Of a DNA stretch of 64,000 bases, positions 9,042 through 16,761 are shown one piece after another; positions within the stretch are counted from its first letter, which is position 1; each line of letters starts with the position of its first letter. The translations under genes were made by a program, and so were the position numbers. The stretch comes from Humibacillus xanthopallidus. Lineage in GTDB: Bacteria > Actinomycetota > Actinomycetes > Actinomycetales > Dermatophilaceae. The stretch lies in assembly GCF_006716675.1 (NCBI RefSeq), contig NZ_VFPM01000001.1:1674001-1738000 (forward strand), read 5' to 3'. The notes below the pieces were generated by a model, which was not told where the DNA came from, ran no database searches, and saw nothing but the letters and a program-made list of their open reading frames with translations.

Positions 9042-9689
9042 ATGAGCGACGACTCCGTGGAGGGCGACCGAGCCATCGTCCGGTTGGGCCAGGGGGCCGG
9101 CGGGCAGGGAGACCCGGCAGCGCCGCCGGGCGCACCGCCTGCCGGGCCTGCTGCGCCTCCCGCACCTCCTGCGCCCCCGGCGGCACCGCCTGCGGCGCCT
9201 CCAGCCGCACCCCCGGCCGCGCCGTCGGAGCCGGCGTCCATCTGGCACAAGGGTTTTGCCATCGTGGCAGCCATCGTGCTCGGGGTGCTGCTCGTGGCCT
9301 TCGTGTTCGTGTCGCAGCTCTTCGCCGACAACCTGGGGCTCGACGCGGCCCAGTCCGCGAGGCTCGACGGCCGGGCGCTCATCGGCGCGCAGGTCATCGG
9401 CCCGGTCACCGTCGTCGGCGTCGCGGTGACGCTCATCGGCGTCTGGATGGCGGCGACCGAGTGGCGGGGACGCTTTGCCACACCGGTGGACACGACGGGT
9501 GAACGCGAGATCCCCGACCCGACCAAGATCATCGAGGCGCTCGGCAAGCTGCGCGGCGCCGCGCTCGTGCTCGTCAGCGGCGTCGTCATCCTCCTCGGCG
9601 TCGCGTGGATGACGAGCGCGACCGCCTCCGCGCCACCGGCGCCCACACCGAGCTCGACCCCGACCTCCACGGCCAGCCCCACCACCTGA
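9042..9689 (+). CDS. Pro/Ala-rich membrane protein of unknown function
   Basis: A 215-residue protein in three parts: an acidic start with a low-complexity Pro/Ala stretch at residues 24-60 (repeats of APPA type), a pair of hydrophobic helices around residues 70-90 and 115-135, and a third near residues 175-192 followed by a Thr/Ser/Pro tail. Likely an integral membrane protein with a flexible cytoplasmic N-terminus. No family recognised. Its reading frame continues far upstream through the SRPBCC gene, but codon-level sense begins at the ATG. Confidence 0.72.
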   Translation: MSDDSVEGDRAIVRLGQGAGGQGDPAAPPGAPPAGPAAPPAPPAPPAAPPAAPPAAPPAAPSEPASIWHKGFAIVAAIVLGVLLVAFVFVSQLFADNLGLDAAQSARLDGRALIGAQVIGPVTVVGVAVTLIGVWMAATEWRGRFATPVDTTGEREIPDPTKIIEALGKLRGAALVLVSGVVILLGVAWMTSATASAPPAPTPSSTPTSTASPTT

Positions 9690-9705
9690 GGCTGGGCGGC
9701 AAACC

Positions 9706-9733
9706 CAATCCGCCGGGCGGCGGGGCGACGAAC
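9706..9733 (+). promoter_or_regulatory. Candidate SigK-type promoter of the molybdopterin oxidoreductase gene
   Basis: CAATCC (9706-9711), 16-nt spacer, ACGAAC (9728-9733). The boxes resemble those reported for mycobacterial SigK promoters (CCATCC / CCGAAT type). The start codon ATG at 9741 is 7 nt after the -10-like box and lacks a Shine-Dalgarno, so the transcript would be leaderless. Inference from sequence similarity only. Confidence 0.45.
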
Positions 9734-9740
9734 CCCGCCC

Positions 9741-11264
9741 ATGATCCGCATCAGACTCGCCCTGAGCGGCATCCTCGCCGCCGTCGCCGGGATCGCTGTC
9801 GGCCACCTCGTGGCCGGCTTCGTCGATCCTGCGACGTCGCCCGTGCTCACCGTCAGCTCGACCGTCATCGACCTCACACCCACCCCGGTCAAGGAGTGGG
9901 CGGTCGCGCGCTTCGGCACGGCCGACAAGGCCATCCTGCTCGGCTCGGTCGTGCTCGTCACGCTCGTGGCGGCGGGGGTCATCGGGCTGCTGGCCCGCCA
10001 TCGGCGCACCCTCGCGACGGCACTGCTCGGCGTGCTCGTCCTCGCCACGGTGGCTGCCGCCGTGACCCGACCGGCGTTCGCCGCGGTCGACGTCCTGCCC
10101 TCGCTCGCGACCCTCGTCGTCGGGCTCGCGGCCTTCTGGTGGCTGACCGGCCTCGCCCTCGCGGCAGACCCTGAGGGAGAGCACGGCGCTGCCCGACCGG
10201 CGCGTGTGGGCACGGCGCGGCGCGAGTTCATCGGCGGCGCCCTCGGTGTCGCCACGCTGTCGGTGCTCGCCGCCGTGGGTGGCCAGCTTCGCGCCGGCGC
10301 CCAGGCGGCCAGGCGGCTGGTCCTGCCCCGACCGGCGGACCCGGCGCCCGCCTTCCCCGCGGGTCTCGAGGCGACGGTGCCCGGCATCACGCCGCTGCGC
10401 ACCCCCAACGACACCTTCTACCGCGTCGACACCAACCTCGCCGTCCCGCGGGTCGACGTCGACCGCTGGACGCTCGAGGTCGACGGCATGGTCGAGCGGC
10501 CCTTCAGCCTCACGTTCGACGAGCTCGCCGCCATGCCTCTCATCGAGCGGGACATCACGATGACTTGCGTCTCCAACGAGGTGGGCGGAGGCTACGTCGG
10601 AGCCGCCCGGTGGCTCGGCGTCCGCCTGAGCGACGTCCTCGACCGGGCCGGCATCACCGGCGCCCCGGACCAGGTGCTCAGCACGGCGGTCGACGGCTTC
10701 ACCATCAGCACGCCGCTCGACGTCGTCCGGGACGGGCGTGACGCGATGATCGCCATCGGCATGAACGGCACCCAGCTGCCCGAGGCGCACGGTTTCCCGG
10801 CTCGCCTCATCACCCCCGGCCTCTACGGCTTCGTCGGCGCGACGAAGTGGCTGACCAAGCTCACCCTCACGACGTATGCCGCGGAGCAGGCCTACTGGAC
10901 CAGGCGCCAGTGGGCGACCGACGCCCCCATCAAGACGAGCGCCCGTGTCGACACGCCTCGGCCCCTGTCGACCATCGCGGCGGGCAGGACCGCCATCGGC
11001 GGGGTCGCCTGGGCGCAGCACCGGGGTGTCGGCAAGGTCGAGGTCCGCATCGACGGCGGCGACTGGCAGCAGACCGAGCTCGGGCCTGACGTCGGCATCG
11101 ACTACTGGCGTCAGTGGTACCTGCCGTGGGACGCGAAGCCCGGCCTGCACCGCATCGCGGTCCGCGCCGTCGACCGCTCCGGGCGACCGCAGCTGAGCGA
11201 GCGCGCCACGCCCTTCCCGAGTGGCTCGAGCGGCATCCAGGAGGTCGTCGTCACCGTCGAGTGA
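9741..11264 (+). CDS. Membrane-anchored molybdopterin-dependent oxidoreductase (sulfite oxidase family)
   Basis: A 507-residue protein. The first 150 residues hold about four transmembrane helices, then an internal twin-arginine-like RREFIGG segment before another hydrophobic stretch (about residues 155-175), then the catalytic domain. The SUOX fold is shown by ITMTCVSNEVGGG, whose Cys (residue 276) would ligate molybdenum, and by the C-terminal immunoglobulin-like dimer domain (GVAWAQHRGVGKVEVRIDGG). No heme b5 domain is present, so electrons would pass to another carrier. It lies immediately before the fasciclin/sigK/rskA genes, suggesting a shared regulon concerned with the extracytoplasmic face. 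Physiological substrate (sulfoxide, sulfite or other) is unknown. Confidence 0.88.
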   Translation: MIRIRLALSGILAAVAGIAVGHLVAGFVDPATSPVLTVSSTVIDLTPTPVKEWAVARFGTADKAILLGSVVLVTLVAAGVIGLLARHRRTLATALLGVLVLATVAAAVTRPAFAAVDVLPSLATLVVGLAAFWWLTGLALAADPEGEHGAARPARVGTARREFIGGALGVATLSVLAAVGGQLRAGAQAARRLVLPRPADPAPAFPAGLEATVPGITPLRTPNDTFYRVDTNLAVPRVDVDRWTLEVDGMVERPFSLTFDELAAMPLIERDITMTCVSNEVGGGYVGAARWLGVRLSDVLDRAGITGAPDQVLSTAVDGFTISTPLDVVRDGRDAMIAIGMNGTQLPEAHGFPARLITPGLYGFVGATKWLTKLTLTTYAAEQAYWTRRQWATDAPIKTSARVDTPRPLSTIAAGRTAIGGVAWAQHRGVGKVEVRIDGGDWQQTELGPDVGIDYWRQWYLPWDAKPGLHRIAVRAVDRSGRPQLSERATPFPSGSSGIQEVVVTVE

Positions 11265-11301
11265 CGGCGACCTCGGTCGCGAAAATATCTGTCCCCCAAT
11301 C

Positions 11302-11328
11302 CAATCCGGGTCCTGGTTCGCTCCGAAC
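11302..11328 (+). promoter_or_regulatory. Candidate SigK-type promoter of the fasciclin lipoprotein gene
   Basis: CAATCC (11302-11307), 15-nt spacer, CCGAAC (11323-11328), giving a 5' leader of about 40 nt with AAGGAG before the ATG at 11375. It matches the boxes found upstream of the oxidoreductase gene, so both may be read by the sigma factor encoded at 12090. The match is by eye. Confidence 0.5.
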
Positions 11329-11374
11329 CACTGATGACCGTGAACACACCAGCCGCACACAAGGAGTGACTGAC

Positions 11375-12043
11375 ATGAAGAGCATGAAGACGCGCACCAC
11401 CTTTGTCGCCCTCGCGATTGCCCTGCCCCTGAGCCTCGCCGCCTGCGGCAGCTCGTCCGACACGACGACCACTCCGGCGGCCGGCTCGACGCCTGCGGCC
11501 ACGAGCTCCGACTCGATGACGAGCTCCATGCCGTCCGACACCATGACGTCGTCGGAGTCGATGGGCGCCGCCTCGGCCGTCTTCGGCGAGGGCTGCGCGG
11601 CGGTGCCGAAGGACGGCAAGGGCTCGTTCACCGGCATGGCGACCGACCCGGTCGCGACCGCGGCGAGCAACAACCCGCTCCTGTCGACCCTCGTCACGGC
11701 CGTCAAGGAGGCCGGACTCGTCGACACCCTGAACTCGGCCCCCGAGATCACCGTCTTCGCGCCGACGAACGACGCCTTCGCCAAGATCCCGGCCGCCGAC
11801 CTCAAGAAGGTCCTGGCCGACAAGCCGACCCTCACCAAGATCCTCACGAACCACGTCGTGGCCGGCAAGCTCTCGCCGGACCAGCTCGCGGGCGACCACA
11901 AGACGCTCGCCGGCACGACGATCACGGTCAAGGGCTCGGGTGAGAACTTCACGGTGGGCACGATGGACGCCAAGGTCATCTGCGGCAACGTGCCCACGGC
12001 CAACGCGACCGTCTACATCGTCGACTCCGTGCTGATGCCCTGA
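11375..12043 (+). CDS. Fasciclin-domain lipoprotein (MPT70/MPT83-like)
   Basis: A 222-residue secreted lipoprotein: signal peptide with lipobox SLAAC (Cys24), a Ser/Thr/Met-rich linker of about 40 residues, then one fasciclin (FAS1) domain with the H1 motif ITVFAPTNDAFAKI and the C-terminal H2-type region ending in IVDSVLMP. In mycobacteria the related MPB70/MPT83 are strongly induced by SigK. Here the gene sits directly upstream of sigK and rskA homologues, which supports the same wiring. AAGGAG at 11361-11366 sets the start. Likely role is surface adhesion or envelope interaction; ligand unknown. Confidence 0.92.
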   Translation: MKSMKTRTTFVALAIALPLSLAACGSSSDTTTTPAAGSTPAATSSDSMTSSMPSDTMTSSESMGAASAVFGEGCAAVPKDGKGSFTGMATDPVATAASNNPLLSTLVTAVKEAGLVDTLNSAPEITVFAPTNDAFAKIPAADLKKVLADKPTLTKILTNHVVAGKLSPDQLAGDHKTLAGTTITVKGSGENFTVGTMDAKVICGNVPTANATVYIVDSVLMP

Positions 12044-12089
12044 TCACCGGCACCCCTCACTGACGCAGACTGACGGCCTGGGCGACACA

Positions 12090-12698
12090 ATGGATCCCAT
12101 GTCACGGTTCTCGGTGGTCCCCTCCGGCGACACCTCGCCGGAGGGGCCCGCCCGCATCGACCTCGAACGGCTGCTGCGGCGGTCGGCGGCGGGCGACGAG
12201 GATGCCTTCGCGGAGCTCTACGACGCAGTCTCGTCCCGGCTCTACGGCCTGGTTCGCCGCGTGCTGCGCGACCCGGCCCAGTCCGAGGAGGTGGCCCAGG
12301 AGGTCTTCCTCGACATCTGGCGCCAGAGCGCCCGCTTCGACCCGGCCCGTGGCAGCGCGCTGTCGTGGATGCTGACCATCGCGCACCGCAGGGCTGTCGA
12401 CCGGGTCCGCTCGGCGGAGGCCTCCCGGCAGCGCGACGACACCTATGGCACGAGCAACCAGGACGTCGACCACGACTCCACGTCGGAGGCCGTCGTCGAA
12501 CGGCTGGATGCGGAGCGGGTTCATCGGGCCCTCGCGACCCTGACCGAGGCGCAGCGCCAGGCCCTCGAGCTCGCCTATCTCTCGGGATACACGCACACGG
12601 AGGTGGCAACGATGCTCGACCTCCCCCTCGGCACGGCGAAGACCCGCATCCGAGACGGACTCATCAGACTTCGGGACACGTTGGGGGTGACCTCATGA
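12090..12698 (+). CDS. sigK: ECF RNA polymerase sigma factor, SigK-like
   Basis: A 202-residue group 4 sigma factor. Region 2 (residues 28-95) includes DEDAFAELYDAVSSRLYGLV and the 2.4 helix SWMLTIAHRRAVDRVR; region 4 (about 145-198) has TEAQRQALELAYLSGYTHTE and the HTH LPLGTAKTRIRDGLIRLRD. The stop overlaps the start of the anti-sigma gene by 4 bp (ATGA), the usual arrangement for a sigma/anti-sigma pair. The upstream fasciclin gene and the Cys/His anti-sigma factor favour SigK over SigL/SigM-like alternatives. ATG at 12090 or 12099 could be used. Confidence 0.88.
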   Translation: MDPMSRFSVVPSGDTSPEGPARIDLERLLRRSAAGDEDAFAELYDAVSSRLYGLVRRVLRDPAQSEEVAQEVFLDIWRQSARFDPARGSALSWMLTIAHRRAVDRVRSAEASRQRDDTYGTSNQDVDHDSTSEAVVERLDAERVHRALATLTEAQRQALELAYLSGYTHTEVATMLDLPLGTAKTRIRDGLIRLRDTLGVTS

Positions 12699-13558
12699 GC
12701 GACGACATCCACGCGCTCTCCGGCGCATACGCCGTTGACGCCCTCGACGACGGCGAACGGGCCCGGTTCGAGCAGCACCTCGCCGGCTGCTCCGCCTGCC
12801 AGGCCGAGGTGGCCAGCCTCGTGGAGGCAGCCACCGCCCTGTCGTCGCTGAGCGACACGGCACCGCCGCCGGCCCTGCGGGCCAAGGTACTCCAGGGCAT
12901 CAAGACCGTCCGTCCGCTGCCGCCCATCGTGTCCCGCGACGGCGAGCCGGGCGATGACGCCCGACGCGCACCGGCTCCCTCGGCCGCCCCTGCGCCCGTG
13001 CCCTCCGAGACGACGGCCCCCGCGGTCGCTAACCCGCCCGCGGCGCCGCAGGCGACACCCGACGAGCTCGCTGAGCGTCGAGGCGGTCGTCACGCCGACA
13101 CCCGCCGAGGGGGCCCGCTGCGCTGGCTCGTCGCGGCGGCCACGGCTGCCATCCTCGCCATCGGGGGCTTCGCGGTCTGGCGCAGCACCGACACCGGGTC
13201 GACGACGCCCCCCACCGTCGCGGAGCAGGTGCGCAACGCACCCGACGCCAAGACGTCCTCGGACGTGGCGCTCCCGGGAGGTGGCACGGCGACCGTCGTC
13301 CGGTCGGCCTCGCTGGGCAAGGCGGTCGTCATCACGTCCGACCTGCCGAGCGCCCCGGCGGGCAAGGTCTACCAGCTGTGGCTGCAGGACACGTCCGGTC
13401 ACTTCACCTCGGCCGGCCTCATGGCCGCGTCGGGCGACCAGACGGTCGTGCTCCAGGGCGACGCGGCCGACGCCCAGGCGGCCGGCATCACGATCGAGCC
13501 GGCCGGAGGCTCCGAGCAGCCGACGTCCAACCCGATCGCGTTCTTCTCCTTCGCCTGA
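12695..13558 (+). CDS. rskA: Transmembrane anti-sigma factor, RskA-like
   Basis: A 287-residue regulator. The cytoplasmic N-terminal ZAS-type domain carries H28, C32 and C35 (HLAGCSAC). A Pro/Ala-rich linker (residues 85-135) leads to one transmembrane helix (about 148-165), and the extracytoplasmic C-terminal domain has the RskA signature (GKVYQLWLQD, ending in PIAFFSFA). It should hold the upstream sigma factor inactive until cleaved by regulated intramembrane proteolysis, as shown for mycobacterial RskA. Translationally coupled to sigK. Confidence 0.88.
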   Translation: MSDDIHALSGAYAVDALDDGERARFEQHLAGCSACQAEVASLVEAATALSSLSDTAPPPALRAKVLQGIKTVRPLPPIVSRDGEPGDDARRAPAPSAAPAPVPSETTAPAVANPPAAPQATPDELAERRGGRHADTRRGGPLRWLVAAATAAILAIGGFAVWRSTDTGSTTPPTVAEQVRNAPDAKTSSDVALPGGGTATVVRSASLGKAVVITSDLPSAPAGKVYQLWLQDTSGHFTSAGLMAASGDQTVVLQGDAADAQAAGITIEPAGGSEQPTSNPIAFFSFA

Positions 13559-13574
13559 CCGTCGCCCCACCCCC

Positions 13575-13880
13575 GTCGAGTGCCCAGTTCCCCACGCCGT
13601 ATGCCGTCCCGAAAGTGGGCACTCGACCTTCCCTTCCCGTCGAGTGCCCAGTTCCCCACGCGTATGCCGTCCCGAAAGTGGGCACTCGACCTTCCCTTCC
13701 CGTCGAGTGCCCAGTTCCCCACGCCGTATGCCGTCCCGAAAGTGAGCACTCGAGCTTCCCTTCCCGTCGAGTGCCCAGTTCCCCACGCCGTATGCCGTCC
13801 CGAAAGTGGGCACTCGACCTTCCCTTCCCGTCGAGTGCTCACTTTCCGACGATCGGGGCGTCGGGAACTGGGCACTCGAT
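13575..13880. repeat. Array of five dyad repeats, last copy inverted
   Basis: Five units of about 51-53 bp start at 13575, 13639, 13702, 13766 and 13830 and are joined by an 11-bp pyrimidine spacer (period 63-64 bp). Units 1-4 read GTCGAGTGCCCA, a loop with CCGTATGCCGTCC, then TGGGCACTCGAC. Unit 3 has compensating-looking changes in its right arm. Unit 5 has the arms swapped, so it is the same element in the opposite direction with a diverged loop. The array fills almost all of the 375-bp gap between rskA and the next gene. Open frames through it encode only repeat translations and are not genes. Confidence 0.92.
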
Positions 13881-13933
13881 GAAGCGGGGGGAGGGGTGCG
13901 CGGGTATTGCGTTGCCGCAGTTAGTGCGGCACG

Positions 13934-14353
13934 ATGGATGGCATGGAAACCGCGCACGAGAGCACGCGAAGCACGATCGACGCCGCCATCGCAGCGGCGT
14001 CGGCGGCGCTCTCGGCTGCCGACCCTGCGGCGCCCGCCGCAGCGTTGCCGCTGCTGCGCGAGGCCCAGCAGCACCTCACCGTCGCCATCGACGAGGCCAT
14101 GGCCGCCGTCCTCGTGACCGAGGGCGGTTCGATCCGCACGACCGGGGCCCTCGCGGGCCTCTCGGAGAACGCCGTGGGGCCGCGCCTCGCCCGCACGAGG
14201 CTGCTCGCGGCATACGGCTCGGAGACGGGGCGCGTCACCGCCGCCGGCGTCGAGCGGGCCCGCTACGACCTCGAGGAGGGCCGCCACCGCGACGGCACCG
14301 ACCTGCCCGAGCCACCCCCGCCGATGCGCTTCCGCGCCCGGCGGCCCACCTGA
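13934..14353 (+). CDS. Hypothetical protein
   Basis: A 139-residue, Ala-rich, mostly helical protein with no signal or membrane segment. The middle has TEGGSIRTTGALAGLSENAV, and the C-terminus is Pro/Arg-rich. The start may be 13934 or 13943. Coding is supported by third-position GC bias and by the tight fit before the vWA gene (18 bp gap), with which it may form an operon. Function not recognised. Confidence 0.65.
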   Translation: MDGMETAHESTRSTIDAAIAAASAALSAADPAAPAAALPLLREAQQHLTVAIDEAMAAVLVTEGGSIRTTGALAGLSENAVGPRLARTRLLAAYGSETGRVTAAGVERARYDLEEGRHRDGTDLPEPPPPMRFRARRPT

Positions 14354-14370
14354 GCGAGAGAGGCACCCCC

Positions 14371-15024
14371 ATGACCGACCCGAACCTCACGCACCTCTAC
14401 TTCCTGCTCGACCGCAGCGGCTCGATGCAGTCGATCAAGGACGACACCGAGGGCGGCTTCGACGCCTTCATCGCCGAGCAGCGCTCCCAGCCGGGTGAGT
14501 GCCGGGTCACGCTGGCGCAGTTCGACGACACCTACGAGCAGGTCTACGCCGACCTCCCCGTCGCCGAGGTGCCGCCGCTCCAGCTGCACCCCCGCGGCAC
14601 GACGGCACTGCTCGACTCCATCGGCCGCCTCATCGGTGAGGCCGGCGCGCGACTCGCGGCACTCCCCGAGGAGCGGCGCCCCGGAGTCGTCATCGTCGGC
14701 ATCATGACCGACGGTCACGAGAACGCCTCACGCGAGCTCACGCACCCCCAGGTCAAGGCCCTCATCGAACGCCAGACCCACGACTACGCCTGGCAGTTCC
14801 TCTATCTCGGAGCCGACCAGGACGCCATCGAGGTCGGCGCGAGCATCGGTGTGGCAGCGGCCAATTCGATGACCTACAGCCGTGGCAAGGTTGCTGCCGC
14901 GATGGCGGCGACGTCGCGCAACATCGGGCGCACCCGCTCCGCCGTCGCGGCCGGTGCGACGCCCGCCGAGGCCGCCAGCCAGATGGCCTTCGACGACGAC
15001 CAGCGCGCCGCAGCCGCGGAGTGA
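14371..15024 (+). CDS. von Willebrand factor type A domain protein
   Basis: A 217-residue cytoplasmic vWA protein with an intact metal-ion-dependent adhesion site: DRSGS (D14, S16, S18), the conserved Thr in RGTTALLDS and the Asp in GIMTDGHEN. No signal peptide, membrane helix or partner AAA ATPase is nearby, unlike the MoxR/vWA pairs, so the protein it acts on is unknown. The C-terminal 50 residues are Ala-rich and helical. Probably transcribed with the preceding small gene. Confidence 0.85.
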   Translation: MTDPNLTHLYFLLDRSGSMQSIKDDTEGGFDAFIAEQRSQPGECRVTLAQFDDTYEQVYADLPVAEVPPLQLHPRGTTALLDSIGRLIGEAGARLAALPEERRPGVVIVGIMTDGHENASRELTHPQVKALIERQTHDYAWQFLYLGADQDAIEVGASIGVAAANSMTYSRGKVAAAMAATSRNIGRTRSAVAAGATPAEAASQMAFDDDQRAAAAE

Positions 15025-15088
15025 GCCACGTGGACGCCGCGCCGCGAAGTGCGGTGTGGCCGACACCGGGCGGGGGTACGTTGTCGCC

Positions 15089-15712
15089 ATGAGCGACGAC
15101 GCGGGCCTGCGCCCCGACCCGACCTCGGACGAGCAGCAGTTCACCGTGCCCATCCCCAGCATGCCTGCGCCCCAGTCGGTCTCGGGTCCCGCCCCCTCGG
15201 CTCCGCCCGTGGCCGCCCCGCCACTGTCCTACCCGCCGCCGACCTCGCCGCCGGTGCCACACCCCCCGCGCTCCGTCGACCGCCAGCAGACGCAGGTCCT
15301 GCCGGTGTCCGAGCCGACCCGCGCGCTGCCGCCACCCCCGTGGGCAGGCGGCCCGGCGCCCGTCCAGCCGTATGCGCCGGCCCCGCCCCCGACCGCAACG
15401 CTCGAGGCTCCTCCCGACCCGCTGCTCGCCCAGATCGGCGCCGCCCTCTTCTGGATCACCGTCGGCTGGTGGGTCACGGTCCTCGTGCGGCTGCTCGGCA
15501 CGCTCGTGCGCGAGGGCGCCATCTCGACCCTCTTCCTCGAGAGCCTCGGCCGGTGGCCCGAGGAGACGATCGTCGCCGCCGTCATCTCCGTGCTCGCAGC
15601 GCTCGTCCTCCTGCTCGGCCGCGGCTCCCGGGGCCGCGACCTCCTCGGGTGGGCGTCGGGCGCCCTCGCACTCGTCACCGTCGCCGTCGCGATCTGGCGC
15701 ATCCTGCCGTGA
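15089..15712 (+). CDS. Pro-rich membrane protein of unknown function
   Basis: A 207-residue protein: a disordered, Pro-rich N-terminal half (residues 1-110) followed by three hydrophobic helices (about 118-138, 155-175 and 185-203). The design resembles the Pro/Ala-rich protein at 9042, although the sequences do not align obviously. No family recognised. It is followed after 22 bp by the phosphotransferase gene. Confidence 0.72.
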   Translation: MSDDAGLRPDPTSDEQQFTVPIPSMPAPQSVSGPAPSAPPVAAPPLSYPPPTSPPVPHPPRSVDRQQTQVLPVSEPTRALPPPPWAGGPAPVQPYAPAPPPTATLEAPPDPLLAQIGAALFWITVGWWVTVLVRLLGTLVREGAISTLFLESLGRWPEETIVAAVISVLAALVLLLGRGSRGRDLLGWASGALALVTVAVAIWRILP

Positions 15713-15734
15713 GCCCCGGCCGCCACCGCAGCCC

Positions 15735-16712
15735 GTGCTGAGTCCCACGGACGCCGACGCGGTCGCTGCCGCCTACGGGTTGAGCCGCCCGGCAACCCTC
15801 ACCGGCCCGGTCGCCCGCGGCCAGCTCGGTCAGGTGTGGCGACTCGACACCCCTGAGGGGCCGTATGCCGTCAAGGAGTGGTTCGCCGAGCCCGACCTCG
15901 CCGACGTGGCCCGGGATGCCGACCTCGTGGTGGCCGCGCGCGCCCAGGGGGTGACCACTCCAGAGATCATCCGGACGCCCGACGGTGCCGTCGCGACCGT
16001 GCTTCCCGGCCGAGGTGACTCAGGCGGCTCAGGCAGCTCAGGGGGCACCGCGATCCGTGTCTTCGAATGGGTCGACCTCCGGCCGCGCACGCGCCTGCTC
16101 GACCCGGCCGCCGTCGGCGCGATGCTCGCCGGGCTGCACCGCGCGGGTGCGCCCACTCGCGAGTCCGTCGACAACTGGTTCTCGACCGGTGTCGGCGAGA
16201 CGACCTGGGTCGCCTTGCAGCAGAGGGTGGCCCGTGAAGGGGCACCCTTCGCCCCCGTACTCGGGTCCTTGCTCGGCGACCTCGTCGCCGTCGAGTCGGT
16301 GATGGAGCCGCACGAGGCACCGATCGTGTGCCACCGGGACCTCTGGGCCGACAACGTGCTCGGCACCGTCGACGGTGACGTCTGTGTCATCGACTTCGAG
16401 AACCTCGGGCCCGCCGATCCGAGCCAGGAGCTCGCCATGGTGCTCTTCGAGTTCGGTGACGACGACCCCGCGCGGGCACGGACGATCCATACGGCATACC
16501 TCGACGGGGGTGGGCCCGGACGGGTCACGCGGCGCGGCCACTTCACGATGCTCGTCGCCGAGCAGGCGCACATCGGCCAGCTCGCGTGCTCGCGCTGGGT
16601 GGGCGCCTCCGACGAGGCGGAGCGCGAGCGGCTCGCAGCGTGGTTTCTCGAGATCCCCGAGGACCCGGTGACGCTCGCCCGCATCGACCGGATCCTCGCT
16701 GCCGTCACCTGA
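15735..16712 (+). CDS. Aminoglycoside phosphotransferase-fold kinase
   Basis: A 325-residue APH/choline-kinase-like protein. The N-lobe includes the ATP-contact Lys in YAVKEWF, and the catalytic loop HRDLWADN (H200, D202, N207) is followed by the metal-binding DFE (D220). A Gly/Ser-rich insertion occurs near residue 95. Members phosphorylate small hydroxyl substrates such as aminoglycosides, homoserine, fructosamine or choline. No evidence that this one gives drug resistance, and the substrate is open. The GTG at 15735 is the best start in the short gap after the previous stop. Confidence 0.8.
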   Translation: MLSPTDADAVAAAYGLSRPATLTGPVARGQLGQVWRLDTPEGPYAVKEWFAEPDLADVARDADLVVAARAQGVTTPEIIRTPDGAVATVLPGRGDSGGSGSSGGTAIRVFEWVDLRPRTRLLDPAAVGAMLAGLHRAGAPTRESVDNWFSTGVGETTWVALQQRVAREGAPFAPVLGSLLGDLVAVESVMEPHEAPIVCHRDLWADNVLGTVDGDVCVIDFENLGPADPSQELAMVLFEFGDDDPARARTIHTAYLDGGGPGRVTRRGHFTMLVAEQAHIGQLACSRWVGASDEAERERLAAWFLEIPEDPVTLARIDRILAAVT

Positions 16713-16728
16713 GGCGCGATTCCTGGGA

Positions 16729-16745
16729 ATACCCCATGGGGGTAT
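16729..16745. promoter_or_regulatory. Candidate CsoR/copper-repressor operator
   Basis: ATACCCC-ATG-GGGGTAT, a perfect 7-3-7 dyad with the G/C tract typical of CsoR-family operators. It overlaps the position expected for the promoter of the copper ATPase gene. No csoR gene is in the window, so the repressor would be encoded elsewhere. Confidence 0.7.
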
Positions 16746-16761
16746 GTACGTTGACGGCTTC

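Noticed and set aside
7962..11360. 1132-residue open frame on the minus strand
   Set aside because: Spans four forward genes with clear lipobox, SRPBCC and molybdoenzyme motifs; low-complexity Arg/Gly composition.
13575..13880. CRISPR array
   Set aside because: There are no unique spacers: the sequence between dyads is the same 11-bp pyrimidine run, the units themselves are palindromic, one is inverted, and no cas genes are near.
13399..13882. Repeat-peptide frames through the dyad array in several frames
   Set aside because: They are open only because the 63-64-bp repeat lacks stops; no start signals or domain, and both strands are open alike.
15735..16712. Antibiotic resistance gene (aminoglycoside kinase)
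   Set aside because: Only the general kinase fold motifs are present; no feature or context points to drug modification.
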